From positions 1-64,000 of the forward strand of contig DAOUEL010000012.1 in NCBI GenBank assembly GCA_034430595.1: a stretch of 64,000 nt of DNA. The letters are read 5' to 3'. The position numbers and the translations under genes were made by a program. Below the pieces are notes generated by a model that saw only the letters and a program-made list of their open reading frames with translations, made no database searches and was not told where the DNA came from. This document shows, piece after piece, positions 52,214 to 61,907 of the stretch; position 1 is the first letter of the stretch; every line of letters starts with the position of its first letter. This DNA comes from E44-bin32 sp034430595. Lineage in GTDB: Bacteria; Chloroflexota; Anaerolineae; Anaerolineales; E44-bin32.

Positions 52214-53185
52214 TCAACGGGCAAGTATGTGAGCCATGTCATAGAACTCGAGGTTTACCTTGCGGGTTTTCTGGGTAACCTCAGCCAGATCATGCAGTGT
52301 GAGCACTCGCCCCTGCAATCCGATCATTTTATCGGTTACGCCCTCAATCAGGGCATCTACGGCGCGAACACCCATGCGCGTGGCGAGCATGCGGTCGAAG
52401 GCTGATGGAATGCCGCCACGCGGGACGTGGCCAAGGATCGTGACCCGGGTTTCAAACCCGACCTCGCCCTGTTCAAGTGCGTTTTTGACCTGATCGGGGG
52501 TATAGGAGGCACCCTCAGCCATGATGATGATCGCGTGTGTCTTGCCGCGCTCGTAAGCCTGCTCGATCCGGTCGGCGATCTCATCCAGCGGGATCTCCTT
52601 CTCGGGGATGATAACGACCTCCGCTCCACAGATAACGCCCGTGATCAAAGCCAGGTATCCACAGTTTCGCCCCATCGTGACAACCAGGAATGCTCGTTGG
52701 TGCGAGGAAGCCGTATCCCGCAGCTTATCAACCGCCTCCATGATCGTATTGAGGGCTGTATCCACACCCAGTGACATGTCTGTGCCCCAGATGTCGTTAT
52801 CGATCGAAGCGGGTATCCCAACGACATTTACCCCCATCTCCGCCAGGACATGAGCACCGCGCATCGAGCCGTCGCCGCCGATAACGACCATGGCATCGAT
52901 CCCCGATTCGTTTAATTCCCGTAGCGCCTGGCGTTGGCCTTTATGTTCCATGAATTCGGGACAGCGTGCCGTTCGCAGGAAGGTGCCGCCGCGCTGCAAA
53001 ATCCCGCCCACGTCGCGTGCCCGCAGCACTTCCATCTCACCCCGGATCAAGCCATCGAATCCTTCCTGGATGCCGATCACATCCAGGCCATGATAGAGAG
53101 CCGTCCGTACGGAAGCACGAATCGAGGGGTTAATGCCGGGTGCATCCCCACCGGAAGTTAGAATACCGAGTGTTTTAATATTCAT
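52214..53185 (-). CDS. pfkA: 6-phosphofructokinase, ATP-dependent type
   Basis: The 323-residue enzyme is of normal bacterial PfkA length and reads MNIKTLGILTSGGDAPGINPSIRA. Donor-site residues are GGDGS with Gly106, and PASIDND without the Lys of PPi enzymes, so ATP is the expected donor. MGRNCGYLAL and PRGGIPSAFDRMLATR follow as in the family. The start overlaps the dnaE stop by 4 bp (ATGA). The tandem arrangement with a PPi-type enzyme may allow both irreversible glycolysis and reversible flux. Confidence 0.93.
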   Translation of the reverse strand: MNIKTLGILTSGGDAPGINPSIRASVRTALYHGLDVIGIQEGFDGLIRGEMEVLRARDVGGILQRGGTFLRTARCPEFMEHKGQRQALRELNESGIDAMVVIGGDGSMRGAHVLAEMGVNVVGIPASIDNDIWGTDMSLGVDTALNTIMEAVDKLRDTASSHQRAFLVVTMGRNCGYLALITGVICGAEVVIIPEKEIPLDEIADRIEQAYERGKTHAIIIMAEGASYTPDQVKNALEQGEVGFETRVTILGHVPRGGIPSAFDRMLATRMGVRAVDALIEGVTDKMIGLQGRVLTLHDLAEVTQKTRKVNLEFYDMAHILAR

Positions 53186-56100
53186 TGGATCCTCAGAGGT
53201 TCAATCCGGATCGCCCGTTCGCCAAGCAGTTCTATCAGCTGAGCGTGCAGTTCGGGTGAATAGCCGGTGGTCGATTGCGGAAAATCCATGTGGTAACGGC
53301 GGGAAGCCTCGAAGAGTAAGAAAGCAAAATGATCCTCACCGGGGTAAGAACTCAAGAGGCCATGAACCCGTCTCAACCGCCGCGCATCACGCTGTGGGTC
53401 GCCAGTCGAATTGATCATGATCGTGATCATCCGGGGTTCGGCCGTCCCGTTCTCGCGACGGCTCTCATAGGATGCCAGCTCTTGTTTTCCGCTCGATGCC
53501 CCGGTCGATCCATGTTCCTTCAGGATCGCCGGATCGTGGCTGATGGTTGGAATTCCGAGGGCAATCGTTGAATCATTTACCGGGGGATCAGGAGCTGCGG
53601 ATGGCAGATCGATGTTCCGGGTATCATGCGGCATTTCGGGCAGGTCATTGACCTCGGTCTCAACCAGCACCAGGTCCTCGATATCAACCGGTAATGGGAG
53701 GTCATTAAAAGCCGGGAATGGATCGGGTGGATTCTGGCTGGATGGATTGGTTTGGCTTGAAGCACGGATTGCGTTTAGTGGTTTAAGCCGCTTGTAATCA
53801 GCGGTTATGCTGTCAACCAGGATCTTTGGTTCGCCCCGTTCCCGGTCGACCTTGCCGGTTACAACGACGATGCTGTCATTCTCGATCCAATCGACGACCT
53901 TGTTCCATGCCCGGCTGAAGACGACCAGCTCGATTTTCCCTTGCAAATCTTCCAGCGTGATGAAACCCATAGCCTTGCCGGTGCGTGTTTGATAAGGTCG
54001 GATCGCGACGACTTCTCCCGCCATCCGAACTTCCTGCCCATGTGTGGTTTCTTCCAGGTCGGCGCTGAAATGGGAGACGATCTGGGTCAACTCATCCATG
54101 TGCTGCGTGAGCGGGTGAGCTGAGACATACACACCCAGCAGTTCCTTTTCCCACTGCAGCAGCCTGCGCTGTGGAACGTTAGCGGCGATATCCGGCAGAT
54201 CGAGAGTTTCCTCCACGCCGGTCGCCTCTCCGAAGAAGGTCATCTGGCCAACCTCGGAGGCCTTGAAATGCGCACCGGAGAGCGCCGTGATGCGGTCGAG
54301 CGAATCGAGCATTGTGATGCGCTGTGCGAGATCATCCAGTGCCCCGACCCGAACCAGGCTCTCCAGGGCCCGCTTGCCAACCAGCCGCAGATCCACCCGC
54401 CGGGAGAATTCTTCCAGGCTTGAGAAGGTCCCTTCCGCTTCGCGTGCGGAAAGAATCGCTTCTACCGCTCCGTCGCCGACATTCTTCGTCGCGCCCAGAC
54501 CAAAGCGGATCGTGGGCGTGCCACTGGCTGTGTCCTCAGCAGAAAAATCCAACTGGCTGAAGTTGACGTTGGGCGGGAGCACGTCAAAGCCCATGCGCCG
54601 ACAGTCGGCAATATAGACCGCGACCTTTTCCGTGTCGTGTTTGAAAACCGAGAGCAGCGCCGTCATGTATTCAAGTGCAAAATGTGCCTTGAGGTAGGCG
54701 GTCTTGACCGCGATGACCCCGTAGTCCGCAGCATGGGCCTTATTGAAACCGTAGCGGGCGAAGTTCTCCCAATCGTCAAAGACCTCGGTCGCCGTGGTCT
54801 GATCGATGCCGCCGGATACAGAGCCCTTGATGAATTTTTCACGGTGACGCTTGAGCTGTTTCTCTTTCTTCTTTGCGATGGCTTTTCTAAGACCATCCGC
54901 CTCGGAGGCCGTATATCCGGCCATCTCCATCGCCGCAAACATGATCTGTTCCTGATAAACCGGGATGCCGTATGTTTCCTCGAAGATATTCGCCAGGGTC
55001 GGATGGCGGTATGCAATCTGTTCCTCACCATGCATGCGGCGAATATAAGTCGGGATGAATTCCATTGGTCCCGGCCGGTAAAGTGCGACCATGGCGATAA
55101 CGTTCGCCAACTCGCGCGGCTTCATCTCCATCAGGTAGCGGCGCATGCCCACGCCTTCAACCTGGAAGACCCCCAGGACCTCGCCCCGCCCGAGAAGTTC
55201 GAAGGTCTCGGGATCGTCGACCGGGATGGAGTGAATATCCAGCGTGACTCCGTGCCGCTCTTGAATTAACTCGCAGGCACGCGCCATCACGGTCAGCGTT
55301 GATAGGCCGAGAAAATCAACCTTGAGCAGGCCGAGTGAATCGATAATTTGCATCTCGAATTGCGTGACTGAGCCGATCGGATTCTCTTCGCTGTTGCCGC
55401 CCGTCGGGCGATGAAGGGGGACATACTCAGTGATCGGTTTATCGGTGATGATCACCCCGGCCGCATGCGTCCCGGCATTTCGAACGACACCCTCGAGCTT
55501 GGTCGCGGTATCGATCAACTCCCGCAGGTAGGGAGTCTCCTCATAAATTTGACGCAGGCCAGCTTCCTGCTTCAGGGCTTCAGGGATCGACATCGGTTTA
55601 CCGGGAATGTTAGGGATCATCTTGGCTACCCGGTCAACATCCGGCAGGGGAATATCGAGCACACGACCAACATCCCGAATTGCGGCTCGGGCGCCCAGCG
55701 TACCAAAGGTGATAATTTGCGCAACTTTGTCGCGGCCGTACTTGTCGGCCGTATATTCGAGCATGCGGTAGCGCTGGTCATCCTGGAAATCGAGGTCGAT
55801 GTCGGGCATTGAAACCCGGCCTGGATTGAGAAAACGTTCAAAGATCAGGCCGTGCTCGATCGGATCGACTAATGTGATTTCTAGGCTGTAGGCCACGATC
55901 GAACCAGCGGCCGAGCCGCGGGCGTTGTACCAGATGTCCTGTTCGCGGGCGTAACGGCAGAGATCCCAGACGATCAGGAAGTAATTATCAAAGCCCATTT
56001 CGTGGATAATTTTCAGCTCGTAATCGAGCCGTTCCCTGATCTCGGGAATGCTGCTTTGCGTTCCGTAGCGTTTCTGCAGTCCGGTTTCACAGAGCTGGTG

Positions 56101-56991
56101 CAGGTAGGACTGTGAGCTCTGCCCCTGTGGAACATCAAAAGGCGGCAGCCGGTAGCCCTGAAATTCGAGGTCCAGCTCGCAGCGCTCCGCGATCCAGAGC
56201 GTGTTCTCGAGCGCGCCGGGGACGTGGCCAAAGAGCTCCCGCATTTCCTGTGGCGACCGCAGGTAGTAGGAGGGATCGGTCATCCGCATCCGGTCCGGGT
56301 CGGTATAGAGCGAACCGGTCTGAATGCAGAGCAGGATATCCTGCAGCTCAGCATCAGATGGTTGAACGTAATGCACGTCATTCGTTGCGATGAAATGTGC
56401 ATCATAGCGGTTGCCCAGCTCGATTAACTTCCGGTTGATCTCCGGCAGCTCGGGAATATCATGATCCTGCAGCTCGAAGAAGAAGCGGTCGCGTCCGAAT
56501 ACCTCCATGTACCAGTCGAGCAGCTTGCGTGCCTGTTCATCCTGACCGTTCTGAAGCGCGCGCGGTACCTCGCCAGAGAGACAGCCGGTGGAGCATATCA
56601 GGCCTTCATTATGGGCGGCCAGAAATTCATGATCGATGCGCGGCCGATAGTAGAATCCTTCCAGCTGGGAAGCCGTGGCGATATCGAGCAAATTGCGGTA
56701 GCCCGTTTCATTTTCTGCCAGCAGCAGCAGGTGGAAGGATCGGCTGTCCAACGTGGAGTCGCGGTCCTGCATCCCCCGGCTCGCCAGGTAGCCTTCCATG
56801 CCGATGATTGGTTTGATATCGGCATTGCGGGCTGCACGGAAGAAATCGATTACACCGAACATCGCGCCGTGATCGGTCAAAGCCAGGGCCGGCATACCCA
56901 TGGCCTTAGCCTGCTCAACAAGCTTATCGACCTTACTCAGGCCATCCAGGAGCGAATATTCAGAGTGTACGTGTAGGTGGACGAAGGACAT
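53182..56991 (-). CDS. dnaE: DNA polymerase III subunit alpha
   Basis: The 1269-residue replicative polymerase has an N-terminal PHP domain (HLHVHSEYSLLDG and LTDHGAMFG). The polymerase core has catalytic aspartates in MPDIDLDFQDDQR, and the thumb/fingers blocks RNAGTHAAGVII and FEETYGIPVYQEQIM are present. Then come tandem helix-hairpin-helix and OB-fold regions (about 950-1070). The OB part is followed by a Pro/Asn/Asp-rich linker and a C-terminal domain unlike E. coli DnaE. ATG 56991 matches the family start MSFVHLHVHSEYS and has GGGAGAGG upstream; a frame extension to 57033 is less likely. It is the first gene of the dnaE-PFK-PFK unit. Confidence 0.97.
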   Translation of the reverse strand: MSFVHLHVHSEYSLLDGLSKVDKLVEQAKAMGMPALALTDHGAMFGVIDFFRAARNADIKPIIGMEGYLASRGMQDRDSTLDSRSFHLLLLAENETGYRNLLDIATASQLEGFYYRPRIDHEFLAAHNEGLICSTGCLSGEVPRALQNGQDEQARKLLDWYMEVFGRDRFFFELQDHDIPELPEINRKLIELGNRYDAHFIATNDVHYVQPSDAELQDILLCIQTGSLYTDPDRMRMTDPSYYLRSPQEMRELFGHVPGALENTLWIAERCELDLEFQGYRLPPFDVPQGQSSQSYLHQLCETGLQKRYGTQSSIPEIRERLDYELKIIHEMGFDNYFLIVWDLCRYAREQDIWYNARGSAAGSIVAYSLEITLVDPIEHGLIFERFLNPGRVSMPDIDLDFQDDQRYRMLEYTADKYGRDKVAQIITFGTLGARAAIRDVGRVLDIPLPDVDRVAKMIPNIPGKPMSIPEALKQEAGLRQIYEETPYLRELIDTATKLEGVVRNAGTHAAGVIITDKPITEYVPLHRPTGGNSEENPIGSVTQFEMQIIDSLGLLKVDFLGLSTLTVMARACELIQERHGVTLDIHSIPVDDPETFELLGRGEVLGVFQVEGVGMRRYLMEMKPRELANVIAMVALYRPGPMEFIPTYIRRMHGEEQIAYRHPTLANIFEETYGIPVYQEQIMFAAMEMAGYTASEADGLRKAIAKKKEKQLKRHREKFIKGSVSGGIDQTTATEVFDDWENFARYGFNKAHAADYGVIAVKTAYLKAHFALEYMTALLSVFKHDTEKVAVYIADCRRMGFDVLPPNVNFSQLDFSAEDTASGTPTIRFGLGATKNVGDGAVEAILSAREAEGTFSSLEEFSRRVDLRLVGKRALESLVRVGALDDLAQRITMLDSLDRITALSGAHFKASEVGQMTFFGEATGVEETLDLPDIAANVPQRRLLQWEKELLGVYVSAHPLTQHMDELTQIVSHFSADLEETTHGQEVRMAGEVVAIRPYQTRTGKAMGFITLEDLQGKIELVVFSRAWNKVVDWIENDSIVVVTGKVDRERGEPKILVDSITADYKRLKPLNAIRASSQTNPSSQNPPDPFPAFNDLPLPVDIEDLVLVETEVNDLPEMPHDTRNIDLPSAAPDPPVNDSTIALGIPTISHDPAILKEHGSTGASSGKQELASYESRRENGTAEPRMITIMINSTGDPQRDARRLRRVHGLLSSYPGEDHFAFLLFEASRRYHMDFPQSTTGYSPELHAQLIELLGERAIRIEPLRIQ

Positions 56992-57044
56992 GCCTCTCCC
57001 GACCGGCTGGAGATGCGCCGATACTGGTTGCACCGCAGAAACCG

Positions 57045-57050
57045 ATTATA
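57045..57050 (-). promoter_or_regulatory. Candidate -10 element of the dnaE operon
   Basis: A perfect TATAAT on the minus strand 53 nt before the dnaE ATG. No good -35 at the expected spacing. Confidence 0.45.
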
Positions 57051-57185
57051 GTCAACAGATGGTGCTGCCGCTAGTGTTCTGACCGTTAAAGATGGAAATT
57101 TTAAGGTTGCTGTATATCAACCGCTTCCGTTCCATGCTACCCTCAGGTTCAGAAGTGGCCGCCGGCACTATGCGAAGGAGCATCT

Positions 57186-59603
57186 ATGGCAAGGGGTGTG
57201 AGGGAGCTGATACGCGGCGTGCGCTCGATTGGTCTGGCTAATATGGCAGCGAGCGTGCGCTACTCAATCATTCGTGACCGCATGAACGCACGCCTTCGCA
57301 AGCGTGATCGTCCGACTCCAGCTATCACCCCGGGAGATCTTCAGACGGCCACACCCACAGTCCATGGCGCACGCTTCACCTTCGAGCATGCAGAACTTGA
57401 GATCCTCTTCCTCGCGCCGGACGTCATCCGCTGCTCCTGGTCACCTGGCGAGCCACCGGTGCCCTATGCAATTGCAGATTTCGCCTGGTCGGGCGATAGC
57501 ACCAACCTCACCAGGATAGAAAATGGCTGGAGCCTGGCAGGTTCGCAATGCAGGCTTGAACTCAGCCCGACAGGTGATCTGCGCTTCTGTACGCTGACTG
57601 GGAGGGTGCTGCAAGAGGACGGCCCCCCGCACCTGGCCGGAAGGGCATGGTCGCTCGAATCCAACCTGGCGCCGGAGGCGGTCGTCACCGGTCTAGGGGA
57701 GCGAGCCACTGGTCTGGACCTGCGCGGCCGACGCTACCGCTTTTGGAACCTTGATCCTGGAGGCGGCTACGGAGCAGGTCATGATCCGTTGTACCTTTCG
57801 ATCCCCGTCTATTATGTGCTGCAGCGCGCCGGGGGCTATCTCCTCTTTCATGAGAATTCGCATGACGGCTGGATTGAATTCAATCAACGCCTCAAAATCC
57901 ATTTCGAAGGCGGTCTGCTGCGGACGTACTTTATTCCAGGCGAGCCCGGTCAGGCACTGGCCCGCTATAGCGACCTGACGGGCCGCGCGCCGCTTCCGCC
58001 GCTCTGGGCGTTGGGTTATCACCAATCACGCTGGGGATATCGCACGGAAGCTGAAATTCGGGAACTTGCATCTCGATTCGCCGAACATCAGCTGCCGCTC
58101 TCCGCCATCCATCTCGATCTGGATTACATGGACGGCAACCGCATCTTCACCGTCGATGAAGAGCGCTTCCCACAGCTGGGGAAACTTGCCAGCGACTTGC
58201 TTGAGAAGGGGATCCGCCTGGTGACGATCATCGATCCGGGTGTGAAGGCTGAGCGGGGCTACCGTGTTTACAGCAGCGGGCTGGAGCGTGAGGTCTTCTG
58301 CCGCCGGGGGGATGAGCGGCTCCTGCATGCGCCGGTTTGGCCCGGGTGGTGCGCTTTTCCCGATTTCAGCGCGTCCGAAACGCGCTCCTGGTGGTCTGAG
58401 CAGTACCCACGCCTGCTGGACCAAGGAATCGCTGGCGTCTGGCATGACATGAATGAGCCGGCGGCATTCGCGGCCTGGGGCGAACCCACGCTGCCGCTCG
58501 ATACGCAGCATGCCCTCGAGGGCCAGGGCGGGGATCACCGCAGCGCGCATAACCTCTACGGCCTGCTGATGAATCGGGCTGGCTACGAAACGCTGCGCCG
58601 ATATCATCCCCAGCGCCGTCCGTTTATCCTCACCCGTTCGGGGTGGGCGGGCGTTCAGCGTTATGCCTGGTCCTGGTCCGGTGACACGGAAAGCAGCTGG
58701 GAGATGCTCGAACGGACAATAGCTACGCTGCTCGGGATGGGCATGAGCGGGCTGCCATTCGTCGGGAGCGACATCGGGGGCTTCAGCGGAAAACCCGATG
58801 CAGAGCTCTACCTGCGCTGGCTGCAGCTGGCCGCATTCACACCATTTTTCCGCACTCATTCTGCGCTTGGCACCGAACGACGCGAACCATGGGCCTTCGG
58901 CGAGGACACGCTCACAATAGCCCGTAAGGCGCTTCGGTTGCGGCAGACGCTTATGCCATACATCTACAGCCAGGCCTGGGTCACAAGTACGCAGGGTATT
59001 CCACTGATGCGGCCGACGTTCTGGGCCGATCCAGCGGACGAGGATCTGTGGCAGATCGACGATCAATTCATGCTGGGTGATGCGCTGCTCGTGGCGCCCG
59101 TCCTGATCCCCGGCGCGCCTGAACGGCAGGTGACTCTGCCTACTGGATCATGGGTGGAATTCCATTCCGGAGAAGTGTTTGAAGGGCCGGGCGAGATCAC
59201 ACTTCCCGTTGAGATGGATCGCATTCCGGTTCTGGTGCGGGGCGGCAGTCTGCTGCCGCTCGCTGTGCAGGGAGGCATCAACCTGCGGCTTACCTTGCCC
59301 GGTCCGGATGGAGAGGCCGGAACGCTATATCGTGACGGGTGCGATGGCTACGGTGCATACCGCTTGGAGCGTTTCGAACTCGTGCACGACGAGGGCTTGA
59401 TTCGACTGCACTGTCAAACCGCAGGCGATTTCCAACCGAAGGAAACGATGCAGTTAGAAATCGTTGGAGAGAACGCAGGTTCAATCGCAGCGGATGGCCA
59501 GCCTCTGGACCGGGGGGAGCGAGGCTGGCCCCTGCCTCCTTTCCAGACGCTCGAGATCAAACTACCCTATCCCGGTAATTTAATCCAAACAGCGCCCGGC
59601 TGA
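57186..59603 (+). CDS. GH31 alpha-glucosidase
   Basis: The 805-residue enzyme hydrolyses alpha-glucosidic bonds with retention. Motifs in order: GLGERATGLDLRGRRYRFWN (N-terminal substrate-binding beta-sandwich), PPLWALGYHQSRWGYR, DLDYMDG, the nucleophile Asp421 in WHDMNEPAAF, and the acid/base Asp500 in SGDTESSW. The C-terminal beta domains follow. No signal peptide is seen, so it probably acts in the cytoplasm on maltose-type oligomers. GAAGGAG precedes the ATG. It complements the GH15 enzyme but is unlinked to it. Confidence 0.95.
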   Translation: MARGVRELIRGVRSIGLANMAASVRYSIIRDRMNARLRKRDRPTPAITPGDLQTATPTVHGARFTFEHAELEILFLAPDVIRCSWSPGEPPVPYAIADFAWSGDSTNLTRIENGWSLAGSQCRLELSPTGDLRFCTLTGRVLQEDGPPHLAGRAWSLESNLAPEAVVTGLGERATGLDLRGRRYRFWNLDPGGGYGAGHDPLYLSIPVYYVLQRAGGYLLFHENSHDGWIEFNQRLKIHFEGGLLRTYFIPGEPGQALARYSDLTGRAPLPPLWALGYHQSRWGYRTEAEIRELASRFAEHQLPLSAIHLDLDYMDGNRIFTVDEERFPQLGKLASDLLEKGIRLVTIIDPGVKAERGYRVYSSGLEREVFCRRGDERLLHAPVWPGWCAFPDFSASETRSWWSEQYPRLLDQGIAGVWHDMNEPAAFAAWGEPTLPLDTQHALEGQGGDHRSAHNLYGLLMNRAGYETLRRYHPQRRPFILTRSGWAGVQRYAWSWSGDTESSWEMLERTIATLLGMGMSGLPFVGSDIGGFSGKPDAELYLRWLQLAAFTPFFRTHSALGTERREPWAFGEDTLTIARKALRLRQTLMPYIYSQAWVTSTQGIPLMRPTFWADPADEDLWQIDDQFMLGDALLVAPVLIPGAPERQVTLPTGSWVEFHSGEVFEGPGEITLPVEMDRIPVLVRGGSLLPLAVQGGINLRLTLPGPDGEAGTLYRDGCDGYGAYRLERFELVHDEGLIRLHCQTAGDFQPKETMQLEIVGENAGSIAADGQPLDRGERGWPLPPFQTLEIKLPYPGNLIQTAPG

Positions 59604-59619
59604 AATAGCCCGGGCGCTG
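59590..59619. terminator. Hairpin at the convergent GH31 / beta-solenoid gene ends
   Basis: A perfect 10-bp stem (59590-59599 with 59610-59619) has the GH31 stop codon in its loop. T-tracts are poor. Confidence 0.65.
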
Positions 59620-59642
59620 CCTGTTATGGTTCGAAGAAGGTA

Positions 59643-60683
59643 CTACTTCGTAGTCTTCGTGGTTTTCGATGACCGCGAGCTTGTGCTGCGTTTCTTCGGT
59701 GCTGGCTTCTCCGGCGCATCCGTCGGCGGCACTTCAGACACCTCCACCATGCCGTACGGGCGGGTACCAAAACGCGTCATCAGCACTGCACCCAGGCCAA
59801 CGGCACTCGCCAGGAAGGGCGCCAACCAGCCTACGCACGGGATGAAGCCAATGCCGTTCACGACCAGCGCGAAGATCAGGGTGCCCAGACCGGCCGCGAC
59901 CACCGGCTGGAAGTCCTGGTTCATCGCCTTCGCCAGGCGCTTGCCTACCTCGAGGCCGAGCGCAATCCAGCCAAGTACCCCAGCCGCAACCAGCACCAAC
60001 GCCCCGAGCAACCCGACGACTGCCAGGCAGATCGTGATGATCAGGAACACGATCAGGATCGGTCCGACGATGATCGTCAGCAGGCCGAACGCTCCAGAGA
60101 TGATGGGCTGATCGACGATCGTATCTGCCACCAGGCTGACCTGCTTGGGCAGGAACATAACCACCAGCACAGCCAGGGCTGCAAGCATGAAGCTCTGGAA
60201 AAGGTAACCGGCAACACGCCCGGCGTAGTTCATGCCAAAGTTCGTGCCAATATTGAGAGGGAAATTCCTGCCAAAGCGCAGGTTGTACGGGAAGTTCAAC
60301 TCCTCGCCTGAGATCGTGTCACCCATGATTCGACCGCCGTCCCGATTGACATTGCCGCCGAAGGTGACCAGGTCGCCTTCCACAACTGCGCCGGCGCTCA
60401 TGCGGGCATTTCCGCCAACCACCGCCAGGTCGCCGCCAATCGCGCCATCGATCGTCAGGTTACCACCGACCAGAAAAACGTTACCGGTGACCCGGGAATC
60501 CGCCATCAGGGTCGCATTGCCGCCAATGACGGCCAGATCGCCATCAAGGGTTTCACCGGTTTCGAGGACGAATTCCCCTCCAAGCACGACACGCCCATCC
60601 ATATAACCTCCCGCAAACGCGGTCATGGAGAACGCCAGTGTCAGGACGAGAACCGTCAGACTGAGGGTCCACAACTTTTTCAT
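59643..60683 (-). CDS. Membrane protein with bactofilin-like beta-solenoid repeats
   Basis: The 346-residue precursor has a signal peptide (SMTAFAGG). A short repeated beta-solenoid follows (about 25-135; GDLAVIGGNATL, GNVFLVGGNLTI, GDLAVVGGNARM, GDLVTFGGNV), similar to polymer-forming bactofilin-type domains but extracytoplasmic. Several membrane helices (about 160-320) follow, and a Lys/Ser/Thr-rich tail. It lies 6 bp downstream of the anti-sigma gene, in one operon with the sigma factor, so it is probably part of the same envelope-stress module. Function is otherwise unknown. Confidence 0.8.
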   Translation of the reverse strand: MKKLWTLSLTVLVLTLAFSMTAFAGGYMDGRVVLGGEFVLETGETLDGDLAVIGGNATLMADSRVTGNVFLVGGNLTIDGAIGGDLAVVGGNARMSAGAVVEGDLVTFGGNVNRDGGRIMGDTISGEELNFPYNLRFGRNFPLNIGTNFGMNYAGRVAGYLFQSFMLAALAVLVVMFLPKQVSLVADTIVDQPIISGAFGLLTIIVGPILIVFLIITICLAVVGLLGALVLVAAGVLGWIALGLEVGKRLAKAMNQDFQPVVAAGLGTLIFALVVNGIGFIPCVGWLAPFLASAVGLGAVLMTRFGTRPYGMVEVSEVPPTDAPEKPAPKKRSTSSRSSKTTKTTK

Positions 60684-60689
60684 CTTGCC

Positions 60690-61229
60690 TTACTCCTTTC
60701 GAACGAATTGAGAGTTCATACGGTATAGCGAAAGTATCCAAATCCCCAGCATTCCACTGAAGGCTACCGAGCCTGCCAGCAGATAGGCTGGAGTGAGGCT
60801 GCCAACAATGTTCTCAACCAGCAGCGCCATGAAATCTCCCAGCAGCGAAAATAGAGCGCTAATGCGCATGATCTCGACCAGTGATTTCATTCCTGTGCTG
60901 ACCAATGGGGCAAGCCAGGAGATAATCTCACCGCCGAACAAGACAGCCAGTGCAACCACTCCGGCAGTGATCATCATCACCGAAAGGCCAAAGAGCCGCC
61001 CGTGCGCTTTTCGCTGCCTGGCTTTCAACCGGCTCTGGAAGCGCAGGCCGAATCCCTCGGCCGGGGCAACCATGGCAGCACCGGCCAGGTGATCTTCCAT
61101 CTGGCTGAGTGCCCTGGCCAGTTCATTGCACGAGGAGCAAGATGCCAGATGCGATTCGAGCTCTGCGCGCTGGACGGACGTCAGGTGCTTTACGTCAAAC
61201 AGCATCGCTTCGAACGGCAGATGGTCCAT
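60690..61229 (-). CDS. Anti-sigma factor with zinc-finger (HC2) and transmembrane helices
   Basis: The 179-residue protein has the anti-sigma zinc motif H-x3-C-x2-C in ESHLASCSSCNEL near residue 27-34. Two helices follow (about 78-98, SVMMITAGVVALAVLFGG, and about 150-170). It would bind and inhibit the upstream sigma factor at the membrane. AAGGAGG lies 8 nt before ATG 61229. Its start overlaps the sigma gene by 35 bp, coupling the two. The long stretch between the helices (about 100-145) may sense an envelope signal. Confidence 0.88.
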   Translation of the reverse strand: MDHLPFEAMLFDVKHLTSVQRAELESHLASCSSCNELARALSQMEDHLAGAAMVAPAEGFGLRFQSRLKARQRKAHGRLFGLSVMMITAGVVALAVLFGGEIISWLAPLVSTGMKSLVEIMRISALFSLLGDFMALLVENIVGSLTPAYLLAGSVAFSGMLGIWILSLYRMNSQFVRKE

Positions 61230-61812
61230 TCTTCACGCCTCCTTGCAGAAAACCCTCACGCTGCTGCCAATTCGTGGCTAGCTCACGTCGGGCTCGATGC
61301 AAACGGCTCTTTACCGCTGAGATCGATAACGAGAGTACCGAGCCAATCTCCTCATAGGAGTAGTCATACCAGTAGAGCAGGATTACGGCTGCGCGGTCGA
61401 CCGCGCTGAGTGTGCCCAACATCCCCTTCACCTGCTCCTGCATTTCCAATCGAGCAAACCGATCTTCCGGACCCGGGTCGGGGTGAGGACCCTCCTGTCC
61501 GGGCAGCAGTTCTTCCATCGAAACCATCTTCAGCCTTCTGCGCCGCAACCGATCGATACAGTAGTGCGATGCAATTGACAGTATCCAGGTTGCGAACTTG
61601 CGTTCTGGATCATATCGCCTCAGGTTGCGGTGAGCACGCAGGAAGCTCTCTTGCGAGGCGTCCTCCGCTTCGAGCGGGTCCCCCAGCATGCGGTAGCACA
61701 GGTTGAAGACTGGCCGCTGATAGGCCTCCACCAGAAGAGCAAAGGCCTGATCATCGCCATTCAATGCGTCGGTTATCCAAACCTGTTCTGCCGCAGGGTC
61801 GTAATCTGTCAT
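61195..61812 (-). CDS. ECF-type RNA polymerase sigma factor
   Basis: The 205-residue sigma factor has region 2 (YQRPVFNLCYRMLGDPLEAEDASQE, RKFATWILSIASHYCID) for -10 recognition. Region 4 (LSAVDRAAVILLYWYDYSYEEIG and SISAVKSRLHRARREL) has a helix-turn-helix for the -35. It lacks regions 1.1 and 3, as for extracytoplasmic-function sigmas. It starts at ATG 61812 with GGGAGAG upstream. It is the first gene of the operon with its anti-sigma factor and a bactofilin-like membrane protein, and should be held inactive until an envelope signal arrives. Confidence 0.95.
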   Translation of the reverse strand: MTDYDPAAEQVWITDALNGDDQAFALLVEAYQRPVFNLCYRMLGDPLEAEDASQESFLRAHRNLRRYDPERKFATWILSIASHYCIDRLRRRRLKMVSMEELLPGQEGPHPDPGPEDRFARLEMQEQVKGMLGTLSAVDRAAVILLYWYDYSYEEIGSVLSLSISAVKSRLHRARRELATNWQQREGFLQGGVKNGPSAVRSDAV

Positions 61813-61907
61813 GCAAATCCGCTCTCCCGGCTACCCTACCATACAATACGCAAAACCGCCCCGGGGGTTGCAGGAAACCCGGGGCGGACACCCTTCATGC
61901 TCGTGCT

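Noticed and set aside
57186..57310. Signal peptide on the GH31 enzyme
   Set aside because: The N-terminal region is Arg-rich without a hydrophobic core, so secretion is not supported.
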